Notes: a model not told the origin generated them from the letters alone. A DNA stretch of 64,000 nucleotides from Candidatus Eiseniibacteriota bacterium (GCA_029569475.1 JAKQSZ010000017.1:1-64000); one strand, 5' to 3'; numbered from the stretch's first letter, positions 37,801 to 45,339 are shown. Numbers and translations are program-made.

Positions 37801-37866
37801 GCTGAGTTGATGTACAGCCCGGACGTCTACGCGACATCGGGTGCGGAGACCGTGGTCGTGCGGTGA
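31852..37866 (+). CDS. Bacterial alpha-2-macroglobulin family protein
   Basis: Periplasmic or membrane-tethered protease trap of 2004 residues, longer than the usual ~1650 of the E. coli type. The ATG at 31852 has GGAGGG 6 nt upstream and is preferred to 31825. A hydrophobic segment near residues 27-45 (GFILALLFAAIATPAIHLWF) is a signal anchor; there is no lipobox Cys. Macroglobulin-type beta domains fill residues ~60-1150, including the MG bait region style segment FTDRPIYRPGESIHWKAFLR and the conserved FRPTAYWNPRVRVGPDGRA. The thioester motif C1446-L-E-Q1449 is intact inside the alpha/alpha toroid (HLCLEQIDSRILG), followed by the receptor-binding-like C-terminus ending near DVYATSGAETVVVR. 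The next gene is pbpC, the classic partner, overlapping by 4 nt or 1 nt; the pair is thought to guard and repair the wall after protease attack. Confidence 0.93.
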   Translation: MDDHVERRAKPSCEPTARPDRKARRGFILALLFAAIATPAIHLWFATAGKAASPADPLKIVLATPTGDQDVLYAIDVTFSEPVVALGTRGERQERGPIRFQPELKGTFTWVGTSAVSFVLSEPPPEGKTITCVVGRGLKSLDGSVLPADHTWTINYRRPRLIGAYPRLETRKEQERAELEANGRGRARAVESQPASDPIVAAFSAPLEAAQQHLPYLEGAGGVVPTRRVSLRAGQLEDVRAMLNRPQLPEDRILAVMPVQPLSENTVYKLVVPASMAFRDRELTLAETLFGQLRLPPEPSITGLSAHSWDGTASFRLTFSTPTEPQPVFERLRLTPSPPNPKPSEGEDLSGLRFEARFRPGSTIRIEVPPGWQDLDGRRSTSSFDTTITLPHAPASLTVEPRQGLLIPGPEEAVRISACNVRAVEVRLAWIPASEMPAFLSEEWWSDEAVGTDRVASKRWITLEPWTAPARSPDSLHVWYRRISQLPGRPADAQGLLLVASAARLFESPDGGGRAERRRASLGAGFEGEDLLVTETSLQIAPLGISARMGSDRGLLWVTDLRSGEPVAGARVSLWQPRGPAETAVKSVWQGQTDPDGLAWTPGAGHAAFALAERGSERVWLRLTAHHPYAGRQATSGFLFTDRPIYRPGESIHWKAFLRHVTREAMTRPDKIALDLKLESWSTGWSRIVPAGETAEGAADGTVAIPPDAPTGHLQLSLLPRSSSEEAPFTSASVQVEAFRAPRFSARIAGADEKALSGQTTTFTGQFRHFGGAALGQAPITWTLLRQPWTWRIPGYMEFSTQDEPAGSRWSERYWRGPERVGEGTAETDAEGRFTLPVKLELPPEQDAALVTFEAGARDQTDQSAFDRFALVVLRGPLRPAVRADWEWSSPEDQGTWQWVVSDTAGTLVPNVPTTVELIYRDWKTVRVRRVGGRYDFENTPYDSILVRREEVSSDTVQSVTFPIPRAGYYLVRVRLTEPDGTTLAAAEGRYFSGEAVAAAPREAHQWLPIDGPRRALVPGDTAEVIIPAPEGGAQGLMVVESDGILEARRLRLEGTARIPVRIGDLLPPGIEVEATVIGPDPLWKSGAPGRRVAYPYFATGSHTLRLSTEPWRAEVKAAPERTTYFPGEEVGVEVFLSDQQGRPLSGEVTLAVVDEAVLALVAGDKGDPLESLFPWRGGGTSYADTRYSLRLPAEGEKGSPGGGGAEMAGSRVRRDFRPTAYWNPRVRVGPDGRAVVRFTLPDELTSYRIRATAAADSELFAVADTSIRIDKPLFVEPAVPRLVRVGDAWSVGAVVMNRGAEDLEVRVSCTVTGARLKKSGTWKGRVEGSSSRRLDFPVEVSAPGQITYTLEAEGRRKGRGSGGSAESAGARPANDAITRSLMAELPVERITEVVFDAAAPVSRQAIALDSPGIRDAAQVTARLAVSLAAELDDAVRWLEDYEHLCLEQIDSRILGLLARRDLADRFPPDTTSVRDQDAAIQAGLHAIARYAGYDEFRLWEGRGSGGPYLDAYTAFTLQRLEAAGFAVPPELRDQAFAFLESRLPQDGVHDSGLPQAGPRGHQSRRPRAGHSDDRIASPDIQAFICWVLVSWGKGDGHADILTSLYENRDQLGTASKAFLAMALAAPSKSAVEDGPPAGRPGDTNLARAHTLLDEIRQKLSRSAALASVTEDHPGWGRRWFSFSQDRIRATATTALALQRLAPEDPFLPMLVNWLLSIREHGRWPTTHENAFALECIRSYVVTTESLSLPLTASLTIGETATGQAAVRESATFTESDLRPRDFSFGLDQLTRPSGKGPAVKTAPIVVETSPEKQVYYQIRFDRARPALESAPQEEGLMLYREYVDAASGEPLERITPQSAILVHLALAVPHPAEYLVVEDPLPAGLEAVNLNLRNSPLLTRTRPGEDDPPSGAARMTPGEDQPDVDARVANQPSAGSLLPVTHKEIRDGSVRLYADEVRAGIYHIYYPVAATSRGTFRTPGARAELMYSPDVYATSGAETVVVR

Positions 37867-40622
37867 TGCCGCTCTCTCTCCGGCGCAGGGTTGCGCGCCT
37901 GGCGGCCGCGGGCGCCCTTCTCCTGATCCTGGGCGCCTCCGGCCTCTGGGTGGCAGCGCGTCTGACGCCACTCGAGAGCTTCTGGCCGGAGGGACGCGAT
38001 GCTCGCCCGACTCTGCGTCCGGTCTATGACCGGCGGGGTGAGCTGATCGCCCTCCATCGGGATGTCCCCGAGGCTTTCACCCCGGTCAGCCTCCCGCGGA
38101 CCGACCCCTGGCTGGTCCGGGCCACGTTGGCGGCGGAGGACCGGCGATTCCGCCTCCACCCGGGAGTCGACCCCCTCGCGGTGCTGCGCGCGGCCTGGGC
38201 CAACGCGCGGGCCGGAAGGGTCATCTCGGGCGGGTCGACCATCACCCAGCAACTCGTCAAAGCCATCGAGATCGACCAGTCTCGAAGGATGCCGGCACCG
38301 GACGCCGCGGGGGAAACTCGGCGCAGGGCGATCCTCGACCAGTCGCGTGATTCCTTCTCCGGCAAGCTTCGCCAGGCATGGCATGCGCTTGTCCTCGAGG
38401 CCCACCTCTCCAAGGACGAGATCCTGGAGCACTACCTCAACCGGGTCTGGTACGGCAGCACGGAAAGGGGCGCCGGGGCAGCGTCGTGGATTCTTTTCGG
38501 GCATGACTGCCGCCGGCTGCGTCTCGAGGAGGCCGCGCTCCTCGCCGCCCTCCCGCAGTCGCCGGTCCGGCATGACCCGTGGCGCCATCCACAACGCGCG
38601 AAGGCCGCTCGCGATCGCGTACTTCGCCGCCTGGGTCTCGACGAGGAGTCCCTGCGGGAGGCGCTCGACCGCCCGCTGCTCCCTCCAGCGCTCTCCGCGG
38701 GGGAGGCATCCGCGCGTGTTCCCTACAGCGGCGGCAGCATCGCCCCGCACTGGATCCGCCATGCCGCCTCGCGGGACACGACCACCCCGAGCATCCGGCT
38801 GCCGTTGGACTGCCGCGTCCAGGAAGCGGCCGCCGGCGCCTTGCGCGCGACGGTCGATGCCCTCCGTGTCCGCGGCGCCGACGCCGGCGGCATCTGCGTG
38901 ATCCACAACGCCACCGGGGAAGTGCGGGCGTGGGTCGGATCTCCGGACTGGTACCACCCGCAGCACGGCGAGGTCGACGGCGTTCTCGCGCTGCGCCAGC
39001 CCGGCTCGGCGCTGAAGCCCTTCACCTATGCCCTGGCCTTCGACCACGGCGCCACGCCGGCCTCGCTTCTGCCCGATCTCCCGCTGGCCTACGCGGCCGG
39101 CCGCGGCGTCTTCCGTCCCCGCAACTACTCCCACGCCTACCACGGCCCCGTCCGCGCCCGCGAGGCCCTGGCCAACTCCTGGAATGCGCCGGCGGTGCAC
39201 TTGCTGTCCAGGCTGGGCGTCGCCCCCCTGCTGGATCTCCTGCTCCGCGCCGGCTTGACCAGCCTCGATCGCCCCGCCGAGTCCTATGGGCTCGGACTGA
39301 CCCTCGGCGTGGGCGAGGTCTCTCTCCGTCAGCTCACCAACGCCTACGCCGCGTTGGCGCGCGGCGGCCTGTTCCGCGAGGCGATCGAGTCACTTCCCGG
39401 CGCGACCACGGACGCGAGCCGCGTGGTCAGCGCGCGGTCCGCCTTCTGGGTCAACTCCATCCTCTCCGATCCGGCGGCCCGCGCCCCGGCCTTCGGCCTC
39501 GGCGGCATCGTGGACTTCCCCTTCCCGGTCGCGCTCAAGACCGGCACGTCGAGCGACTGGCGAGACAACTGGGCCTTCGGCTACACGCCGGTCTACACCG
39601 TCGGAGTCTGGATCGGCTCCGCCTCGGGTGCTTCGATGGATCAGGTCTCGGGAACCCACGGCGCGCTGCTGGCGCTTCGTTCCGTCCTGTTGCACCTGCA
39701 CGACGAGCAGGCCGCCGTGCACGCCGAAGACCTCGCCTTCGCCGCGCCGGCGGGGACACATCTCGCCCCCGTCTGCGCCCTGTCCGGCATGCCGTGCTCC
39801 GAAGCGTGTCCCGAGCGGATCCTGGAATGGCTGCCGGTCGCAGACCCGGAAAGAGCGACGGAAAACGGCGCCGGCGCCGGGTGGGAGTTCGCCCGTGCCC
39901 CGGTGTGCTCCTGGCACCGGATGGTCACGATCGAGTTCGAAACGGGTCTGCTCGCCCGTGCTTGTACGCCGGGTAGCGCTCGCCGCGAGATCCTGGTCGC
40001 GTTCCCCCCCTCCGCGGGCGCGGAATGGGCCGGCCCCGCGTTCCTCGGATGGGCCATCGATCAGGGCTGGCCGGAGCCGCCGCAGGAGGCGGCGATGTGC
40101 ACCTGCGCGCGAGCTGACTGTGAAATCCTGACACCACCGGCACCCGCCGAGGCCGCGGATGCGCTCCTGGCCGATGCTGACACCGCCCGGCGGCACTGGA
40201 GGGGTTTGTCGGCGCGACGGGGCGCCGTGTCCTCAGCAAGCGAGGCAGGCGGGGACGGCGGACGCACCGGGCATCCCTCTGCCCCTCCCGATCGTGTCTC
40301 CTGCCGGATCACGCGCCCCCTCGACGGCTCGGTCTATGCCATCGATCCCACGCTTCCCCGATCGCAGCAGCAGCTGACCCTGGAGGCCCGCGCCGGCGAC
40401 CGTCGCGTGCGCTGGACCGTGAACGACTTCTGCGTCGGAGAGACCGAACCGGGGCGGCGCGCCTTCCTGCCGCTGGAGCCGGGACGGCTGCGCATTCGGG
40501 CCGAAGCCCTGCCCTCTCCCGGGGAGACGGCCCCGGAACCCGCGTCGACGGCCGATGATCGCTCCGATGCCGTCACGGTCTTCGTGGAATCGGCCTGGTC
40601 CGATCAGCAGGATCCGCGGTAG
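37863..40622 (+). CDS. pbpC: Penicillin-binding protein 1C
   Basis: Bifunctional peptidoglycan synthase of 919 residues (GTG at 37863, GTGA overlap with the upstream stop; ATG at 37866 is the alternative). An N-terminal anchor (LAAAGALLLILGASGLWVAA) leads into the GT51 transglycosylase: LAAEDRRFRLHPGVDPLAV with the catalytic Glu and SGGSTITQQLVK. The transpeptidase has SxxK as S382-A-L-K385, SxN in ANSWNAP and KTG at K559. The C-terminal domain (~590-919) includes Cys-containing segments and a BiPBP_C-like beta domain (CRITRPLDGSVYAIDPTLPR), characteristic of PBP1C. The insertion of CTCARADCEILTPPAP is unusual but falls in a variable linker. It works with the alpha-2-macroglobulin encoded just upstream. 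Confidence 0.95.
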   Translation: MMPLSLRRRVARLAAAGALLLILGASGLWVAARLTPLESFWPEGRDARPTLRPVYDRRGELIALHRDVPEAFTPVSLPRTDPWLVRATLAAEDRRFRLHPGVDPLAVLRAAWANARAGRVISGGSTITQQLVKAIEIDQSRRMPAPDAAGETRRRAILDQSRDSFSGKLRQAWHALVLEAHLSKDEILEHYLNRVWYGSTERGAGAASWILFGHDCRRLRLEEAALLAALPQSPVRHDPWRHPQRAKAARDRVLRRLGLDEESLREALDRPLLPPALSAGEASARVPYSGGSIAPHWIRHAASRDTTTPSIRLPLDCRVQEAAAGALRATVDALRVRGADAGGICVIHNATGEVRAWVGSPDWYHPQHGEVDGVLALRQPGSALKPFTYALAFDHGATPASLLPDLPLAYAAGRGVFRPRNYSHAYHGPVRAREALANSWNAPAVHLLSRLGVAPLLDLLLRAGLTSLDRPAESYGLGLTLGVGEVSLRQLTNAYAALARGGLFREAIESLPGATTDASRVVSARSAFWVNSILSDPAARAPAFGLGGIVDFPFPVALKTGTSSDWRDNWAFGYTPVYTVGVWIGSASGASMDQVSGTHGALLALRSVLLHLHDEQAAVHAEDLAFAAPAGTHLAPVCALSGMPCSEACPERILEWLPVADPERATENGAGAGWEFARAPVCSWHRMVTIEFETGLLARACTPGSARREILVAFPPSAGAEWAGPAFLGWAIDQGWPEPPQEAAMCTCARADCEILTPPAPAEAADALLADADTARRHWRGLSARRGAVSSASEAGGDGGRTGHPSAPPDRVSCRITRPLDGSVYAIDPTLPRSQQQLTLEARAGDRRVRWTVNDFCVGETEPGRRAFLPLEPGRLRIRAEALPSPGETAPEPASTADDRSDAVTVFVESAWSDQQDPR

Positions 40623-40643
40623 GGGGAACGCGTCCGGCGCGGA

Positions 40644-40730
40644 GCGCCTTCAGAGCGGAAGGAAGCGCGTCTCAGGGCGGAAGGAGGGCGCCTTCAGAGC
40701 GGAAGGAAGTGCGTCCGGGGCGGGTGGAGG
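40644..40730. repeat. Degenerate 21-23-bp tandem repeat after pbpC
   Basis: Four units: 40644-40664 and 40688-40708 are identical 21-mers starting GCGCCTTCAGAGCGG; 40665-40687 and 40709-40730 are more diverged 22-23-mers ending GGNGGAGG or GGAAGGAGG. A partial fifth unit may precede at ~40630. The array begins 22 nt after the pbpC stop and runs into the terminator hairpin. Confidence 0.8.
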
Positions 40731-40758
40731 GCGGAGCGCCGTAGCGCTCCCCCGCCCC
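40717..40758. terminator. Strong compound hairpin between convergent pbpC and gap genes
   Basis: GGAGCGC (40733-40739), loop CGTA and GCGCTCC (40744-40750) form a perfect inner stem; GGGGCGGG (40717-40724) pairs with CCCGCCCC (40751-40758) as an outer stem, with an 8-nt bulge on the 5' side. It lies in the 184-nt gap between the two convergent transcription units and probably serves both directions. Confidence 0.65.
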
Positions 40759-40806
40759 GGACGACGGTCTTCGAGGGTGCAAACTCCAGATCTTGAGGAT
40801 GCGGCC

Positions 40807-41814
40807 TCAGAGCTTGTGCATCTTCTCCACGAGATCGACCACCCGGCAGGAGTAGCCCCACTCGTTGTCGTACCACGCCAGGGTCTTGAGGAACCTCTTG
40901 TTGATGACGTGCGTTGCCTTGGCGTCGAAGATCGCGGAGTGCGAATTGCCGATGATGTCCGAGGAGACGAGCGGCTCTTCGGTGTACTCGATGATGTCCT
41001 TCATCGGCCCGCCGGCCGCCTCCCGAATGGCCTGATTGACCTCCTCGGCGGTGACGTCGCGGCTCATGACCGTGACCAGGTCGACGATCGAGCCATCGGG
41101 CACCGGCACGCGGATGGCGATCCCGTCGAGCTTGCCCGCGAGTGCCGGCAGCACCTTGCCCACCGCCTTGGCCGCCCCCGTCGTCGTGGGGATGATGTTC
41201 TCCGCGGCGGCGCGCGACCGGCGCAAGTCCGAGTGCGGAACGTCGGCCAGGCGCTGATCGTTCGTGTAGGCGTGCACCGTCGTCATGATCCCCTTCTCGA
41301 TGCCGAACTTCTCCTGCAGGACCTTGGCGACCGGAGCGAGGCAATTGGTCGTGCAGGAGGCGTTGGAGACGATCCGGTGGTCCTTGGTGAGGCCGCTGTC
41401 GTTGACCCCCATGACGACCGTGTAATCGATTTCGTCCTTGGCCGGCACCGTCAGGATGATCCGGCCGGCCCCGGCCTTCAGCTGCTGTTCGAGCTGCTCG
41501 CGCTTGCGGAAGCGGCCGGTCGCCTCAACGACCACCTCGACCTCCAGTTCCCCCCACGGCAGCCGGGTGGGATCGGGCACCTCGAGCATACGGGTAGTCT
41601 GGCGGCCGGCGTGGAGAGTGTCCCCCTCCACCCGCACCTCTCCCTTGAAGCGTCCCATCACCGTGTCGTACTTCAGCAGATAGGCCAGGGTGTTGTTGTC
41701 GGCGATGTCATTGATCGCCACCACGTCGACGCCGGGATGATCCGCCAGGATGCGATAGACCGCTCGCCCGATCCGCCCGAATCCGTTGATCGCTACGCGC
41801 ACTCCCATGTTCAT
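40807..41814 (-). CDS. gap: Glyceraldehyde-3-phosphate dehydrogenase, type I (canonical copy)
   Basis: Glycolytic/gluconeogenic enzyme of 335 residues that oxidises glyceraldehyde 3-phosphate to 1,3-bisphosphoglycerate. The Rossmann motif INGFGRIGR is at 9-17, INDIADN with the Asp that favours NAD at 34-40, and the active site SNASCTTNCLAP with catalytic C154. TTVHAYTNDQRLAD carries the catalytic His. ATG at 41814 overlaps the stop of the upstream paralogue (ATGA), although conservation begins at the third codon (MGVRVAING). The two gap genes form one minus-strand transcript, convergent with pbpC. Confidence 0.96.
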   Translation of the reverse strand: MNMGVRVAINGFGRIGRAVYRILADHPGVDVVAINDIADNNTLAYLLKYDTVMGRFKGEVRVEGDTLHAGRQTTRMLEVPDPTRLPWGELEVEVVVEATGRFRKREQLEQQLKAGAGRIILTVPAKDEIDYTVVMGVNDSGLTKDHRIVSNASCTTNCLAPVAKVLQEKFGIEKGIMTTVHAYTNDQRLADVPHSDLRRSRAAAENIIPTTTGAAKAVGKVLPALAGKLDGIAIRVPVPDGSIVDLVTVMSRDVTAEEVNQAIREAAGGPMKDIIEYTEEPLVSSDIIGNSHSAIFDAKATHVINKRFLKTLAWYDNEWGYSCRVVDLVEKMHKL

Positions 41815-42824
41815 CTCCCCTCTGCGAGATCGTCGAGGCGGTGAATCAGCTCCACCACGCGGGTGGCGTATCCCCAGCCGTTGTCATACCACGTCAAGGT
41901 CTTGAGCAGGTTGCCGCCGATCACCTGGGTGGAAAGCGAATCGAAGATGGCCGAGTGCGAGTTGCCGATGACATCCGAGGAGACGATGGGCTGGTCCGTG
42001 TACTCAACGATCGTCTTGTAGTCGCTCTGGGCCGCGCTCCAGACGACCTCGTTCACCTCGGTGGCCGTCACCGGGCGCTTCATGAGGGTCACGAAGTCCA
42101 ACGTCGAGCCGTCGGGAATGGGCACGTTCATGGCGACGCCGTCCAGCTTGCCCTTCATCTCGGGCAGTATCCTCTCGACCGCCTTGGTGGACCAGGTCAC
42201 GGCCGGGATGATGTTCTCGGCTGCGGCCCGGGAGCGCCGCAGCTCGGTGTGCGGAACGTCGGCCAGCCGCTGGTCGTTGGTATAGGCGTGCACCGTCGTG
42301 AGAAATCCGCTCTCGATCCCGAAGGCGCCGTTGAGGATCTTGGCGATCGGCGCCAGGGCGTTGGCGGTGCAGGAGGCGTTGGAGACGATCCGGTGCTCCG
42401 ACCGGAGCTGATGGTCGTTGACGCCCATCACCACGGTGAAATCGATTTGGTCGCGGGGCGGCACCGTCAGGACGACCTGGCGGGCCCCGGCGTCCAGATG
42501 GCGCTGGAGGAAGTCCCGCGTGCGGTACTTGCCGGTGGCCTCGACGACGATCTCGACCCCGAGATCGTTCCAGTTGACATCTCCCGGCTCCTTGGCGGTG
42601 AGCATCTTGATCTGCTTCCCGCGGATGTACATGGCGCCTTCCTTGACCGAGAACGGTTCCTCGAAGCGGCCATGGACCGTATCGAATCGCAACAGGTACT
42701 CCAGGGCCATCGGGTCGGCGACATCGGCGATCGCGATGACGTCGATGTCCTTGGACTTCTGGGCGATCCGGAAGACGTTGCGGCCAATCCGGCCGAACCC
42801 CATGATCCCCACGCGAACACTCAT
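41811..42824 (-). CDS. Glyceraldehyde-3-phosphate dehydrogenase paralogue with altered active-site loop
   Basis: Type I GAPDH of 337 residues. The ATG at 42824 has AAGGAGG 9 nt upstream. It keeps GFGRIGRNVF, the catalytic cysteine C152, TTVHAYTNDQRLADVPH with the active-site His, and the C-terminal WYDNGWGYATRV. The canonical SCTTNCLAP loop reads SCTANALAP: the Thr after the cysteine pair and the second Cys are both replaced by Ala. The nucleotide-binding acidic turn reads AIADVAD in place of AINDLTD. Activity may persist because the second Cys is not catalytic, but cofactor or substrate preference could differ (for example erythrose 4-phosphate dehydrogenase or anabolic GAPDH). It is the upstream member of an overlapping two-gene unit. 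Confidence 0.92.
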   Translation of the reverse strand: MSVRVGIMGFGRIGRNVFRIAQKSKDIDVIAIADVADPMALEYLLRFDTVHGRFEEPFSVKEGAMYIRGKQIKMLTAKEPGDVNWNDLGVEIVVEATGKYRTRDFLQRHLDAGARQVVLTVPPRDQIDFTVVMGVNDHQLRSEHRIVSNASCTANALAPIAKILNGAFGIESGFLTTVHAYTNDQRLADVPHTELRRSRAAAENIIPAVTWSTKAVERILPEMKGKLDGVAMNVPIPDGSTLDFVTLMKRPVTATEVNEVVWSAAQSDYKTIVEYTDQPIVSSDVIGNSHSAIFDSLSTQVIGGNLLKTLTWYDNGWGYATRVVELIHRLDDLAEGR

Positions 42825-43269
42825 CGTTGCTGTCCTCCTTGGCTGTTGGGAACAGAAGCCTGTCCCGGGCGGTAACAAGTCCCGACACTATCATCGGTCG
42901 CGCCGGGCCGAAACAGCACGCTCGCGAGTCTCCGCCTCGGCAAACACCGCCAGGATCTCCTGATTCCGCGAATTCGCCGTCCTCAAGGCGAAACCGGCAA
43001 GGCCGCCCCGTGGCGGCCGGCTGGCCTCCGGCGATTGAACTCGGCCAATTGTCGGGCCAACGGCCGGGGGGAAACGCGAGGAAGATCGCGGGGCCCTCCG
43101 GCGGGACCGCAGCGAAGGTTCGCCGGCGCCGGCGGCCGTTGCCCGATGCGGAGCGCTCGGTGTACCGTCTTTGGGAGTCGAAAAGTTTCGTGCGCGTCCC
43201 GGCGCGGGGTGAAGACTCCAGCGGCACTGGAGGCGCCGGGCGGAATCCTACAAGGAGGGAGCGGCTGCA
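42825..43269. other. Divergent intergenic region with a GGCCGCC hairpin
   Basis: 445 nt between the gap operon (minus) and the TPR protein gene (plus). It contains the ribosome binding sites of both genes (AAGGAGG reading minus near 42834-42840; AAGGAGGGA near 43252-43260) and a hairpin at 43001-43018. No coding sequence is supported. Confidence 0.45.
43001..43018. terminator. Perfect GGCCGCC hairpin
   Basis: GGCCGCC (43001-43007), loop CCGT, GGCGGCC (43012-43018). It lies between two divergent genes, so it is not in a usual terminator position; it may be an untranslated leader structure of either gene. A longer hairpin with the same GGCCGCC arm is found at 60643-60669. Confidence 0.35.
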
Positions 43270-44508
43270 ATGAGTCGTCATGTTCGCTGGATGCATGGGG
43301 TCGCCCTGGCGCTCCTGCTCGCCTCAACCGGAATTCCCGGAGTCGTTCATGCCCAGAGCGCGTCCGCGCTGATGGCCGCCGCCGTCTCGGTCGACATCCA
43401 GGACGGCGGAGGCAAGACCCTCCGTACCGTCAATGCCACCCTTCTGCGGGACGGGGTTGTCGTCCCGCTGGAGTCTCTGGCGGGCGCCAACCGGGCGACC
43501 GTGCGGGCTCGGGACGGCAGCCGTTGGACGTGCCAGAACGTGCTCTCCTCCAACGCGGTCATCGGCCTCGCCTTGCTGCAGCTTCCCGAGACGCCGGCTT
43601 TCGGAGCGTCTCTGCCGCAATCGGGCTCGTTCAATCCGGGATCCAAGGCGACGGTCCTTGGCGGACCCGACAGCCGTCCGGACTCGGTGACGACCACGTG
43701 CTACTTCACCTACTCCATGCGGGACCGGACCGACTTCATCGCCGTTTCCCCGGGTCTTCCGGGGGCAGCCCCCCTGGTTGACCGCAGCGGCCGGCTGCTG
43801 GGAGTCGTCAATCAGCTCTCGGCCGGCGGCATCGACTGCCACTACGCGGTCCCGGCGGTCTCCGTGAAGACCCTCGTCACCAACCGCGGCGACGGGCAGG
43901 CGATCTCGACCCACGCCCAGGTGACGGCGCCACCCTTCGCCGAGCCGTCCACTGCGCTCGGTCTCTCGTTCCGGGGAGCCAACCTGGTCACCGCAAACCA
44001 GTACGAGCCCGCGCGCACGCTTCTCAACGCGGCGCTCAAACGGGACCCGAAGTACCCCGAGGCGCACTACTGGCTGGGGCGCCTGCTCTTCGCCGAGCAG
44101 AAGCACGAGGAGGCCGCCCAGGAATTCGTCGAAGCCGGCACCAGCGATCCCGGCTATCACATGGCCTGGCACATGGCGGGAGCCGCCTACAACCAGGCGG
44201 CGCGTTACCTCGATGCGGAAAAGATGTACTACGAGGCCCTGAAGGCGAACCCGCGATCGGCCGAGACCTACTGCAATCTTGGCGGCGCCTACTTCAACCA
44301 GAATCGCTATGACAAGGCAGTCGAGGCCTTCCGCAAATCGATCGAGTTGGATCCGCGCTACCGGCAGGGGCTGGCCTATCACAACCTCGTCCAGGTGCAC
44401 CTGACCCAGGGACGTCGGACCGAAGCCGAGGGCGTCTACCAGGACCTGCTCAAGATCAACCCCGAGTGGGCCCGCCGGCTGCGATCGACCCTGGATTCCC
44501 AGCCCTGA
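43270..44508 (+). CDS. Exported protein: degenerate trypsin-like domain plus TPR repeats
   Basis: Periplasmic protein of 412 residues with AAGGAGGGA upstream of the ATG and a signal peptide ending VHAQ (residue ~28). Residues ~35-205 follow the trypsin/HtrA pattern (VVVPLESLAGANRATVRARD, VIGLALLQLP, PLVDRSGRLLGVVNQ), but the nucleophile motif GNSGGPLV reads PGAAPLV, so the catalytic Ser is gone. Residues ~235-405 are about four to five TPRs (AHYWLGRLLFAEQKHEEAAQ, AETYCNLGGAYFNQNRYDKA). It probably binds peptides or acts as a scaffold rather than cleaving. Its stop overlaps the start of the next gene (TGATG), so the two are coupled. Confidence 0.8.
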   Translation: MSRHVRWMHGVALALLLASTGIPGVVHAQSASALMAAAVSVDIQDGGGKTLRTVNATLLRDGVVVPLESLAGANRATVRARDGSRWTCQNVLSSNAVIGLALLQLPETPAFGASLPQSGSFNPGSKATVLGGPDSRPDSVTTTCYFTYSMRDRTDFIAVSPGLPGAAPLVDRSGRLLGVVNQLSAGGIDCHYAVPAVSVKTLVTNRGDGQAISTHAQVTAPPFAEPSTALGLSFRGANLVTANQYEPARTLLNAALKRDPKYPEAHYWLGRLLFAEQKHEEAAQEFVEAGTSDPGYHMAWHMAGAAYNQAARYLDAEKMYYEALKANPRSAETYCNLGGAYFNQNRYDKAVEAFRKSIELDPRYRQGLAYHNLVQVHLTQGRRTEAEGVYQDLLKINPEWARRLRSTLDSQP

Positions 44509-45221
44509 TGCCGCCGCTGGCGCAGCTCTCCCGGCCGCCGGAAGGCACGGAAGCACGGGCGCCGTGGCGCCGCTGGCCGTGTCCGCGCTGCGGCCACCAG
44601 CAGCGCCGGGTGCGGGTCGTTTGTCCTGAATGCCAGTCCCTCCCCTGGCCGGTCCCCCGGTCGGAGACGTCGCCCGGAGCCGGTCCGCCCAGAGTGCCTG
44701 CCGTCCACGACGGCGCCGGACGCGAGGTCCGCGCGGCCGACTTCATGCTGCGTTCGGGCGTCGATCTCCAAACCCGGCGCGACGGCGCTCTCTACCGGCG
44801 GCATCGTTTCAGCACGCCGTCGGGTTTTCTGGGAGTGCTCTCCTACGGGCTCTTTTCCCACGCCGAGTGGCTGGGCGGCGACGGCCGCGAGTGGCGCATC
44901 CAGCGTGCGGGCGCCCTCTCCGGCACCTTCGTTCTGCTGGAGGCAGGCCAGCCGATCGCGGCGGCGCGCGGGCGGGGCTTCCTGCGCCGTTCTTGCCGGA
45001 TCTGGTACGGTGCGGCCACGTATACCGTGCGCCGTACCGGTTTCTTCCGCCGGCGCTATCGGATGGAAACGGAAGACGACCAGGAGATCGCCGTGATCCA
45101 GGGAGGCTTCGTGGATCCGATCAAGCGGGTCACGATCTCGGGCGAGATCGCCCTGCCGGCGCTGGTCATGGCCTGCTACCTCGCGCGCAAGATGCGCAAG
45201 GAAGACGACGAAACGACATGA
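44508..45221 (+). CDS. Zinc-ribbon protein with LURP-one/scramblase-like C-terminal domain
   Basis: Small protein of 237 residues whose ATG overlaps the preceding stop (TGATG). A zinc ribbon is seen near residues 25-45 (CPRC-x11-CPEC). The remainder contains a beta-barrel-like domain with basic strands (SGTFVLLEAGQPIAAARGRG, YTVRRTGFFRRRYRMETEDD) and ends with a hydrophobic helix ISGEIALPALVMACYLARKM. This pattern is reminiscent of LURP-one/tubby-like C-terminal proteins, in which the last helix inserts in the membrane; the match is by eye only. The coupled TPR protein upstream is exported while this one has no signal peptide, so a physical partnership is unclear. Confidence 0.6.
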   Translation: MPPLAQLSRPPEGTEARAPWRRWPCPRCGHQQRRVRVVCPECQSLPWPVPRSETSPGAGPPRVPAVHDGAGREVRAADFMLRSGVDLQTRRDGALYRRHRFSTPSGFLGVLSYGLFSHAEWLGGDGREWRIQRAGALSGTFVLLEAGQPIAAARGRGFLRRSCRIWYGAATYTVRRTGFFRRRYRMETEDDQEIAVIQGGFVDPIKRVTISGEIALPALVMACYLARKMRKEDDETT

Positions 45222-45339
45222 CCGGCTCCGGAGGCACACCGGATCCAGGCCGCGCCTGTGGCCCCGGTTGCATCGGCGACTGCGCCCGCCCCGGCACCTC
45301 CGGTCGCGGCGGCGAAGGGACGAAGGGAGGGCCAGTATC

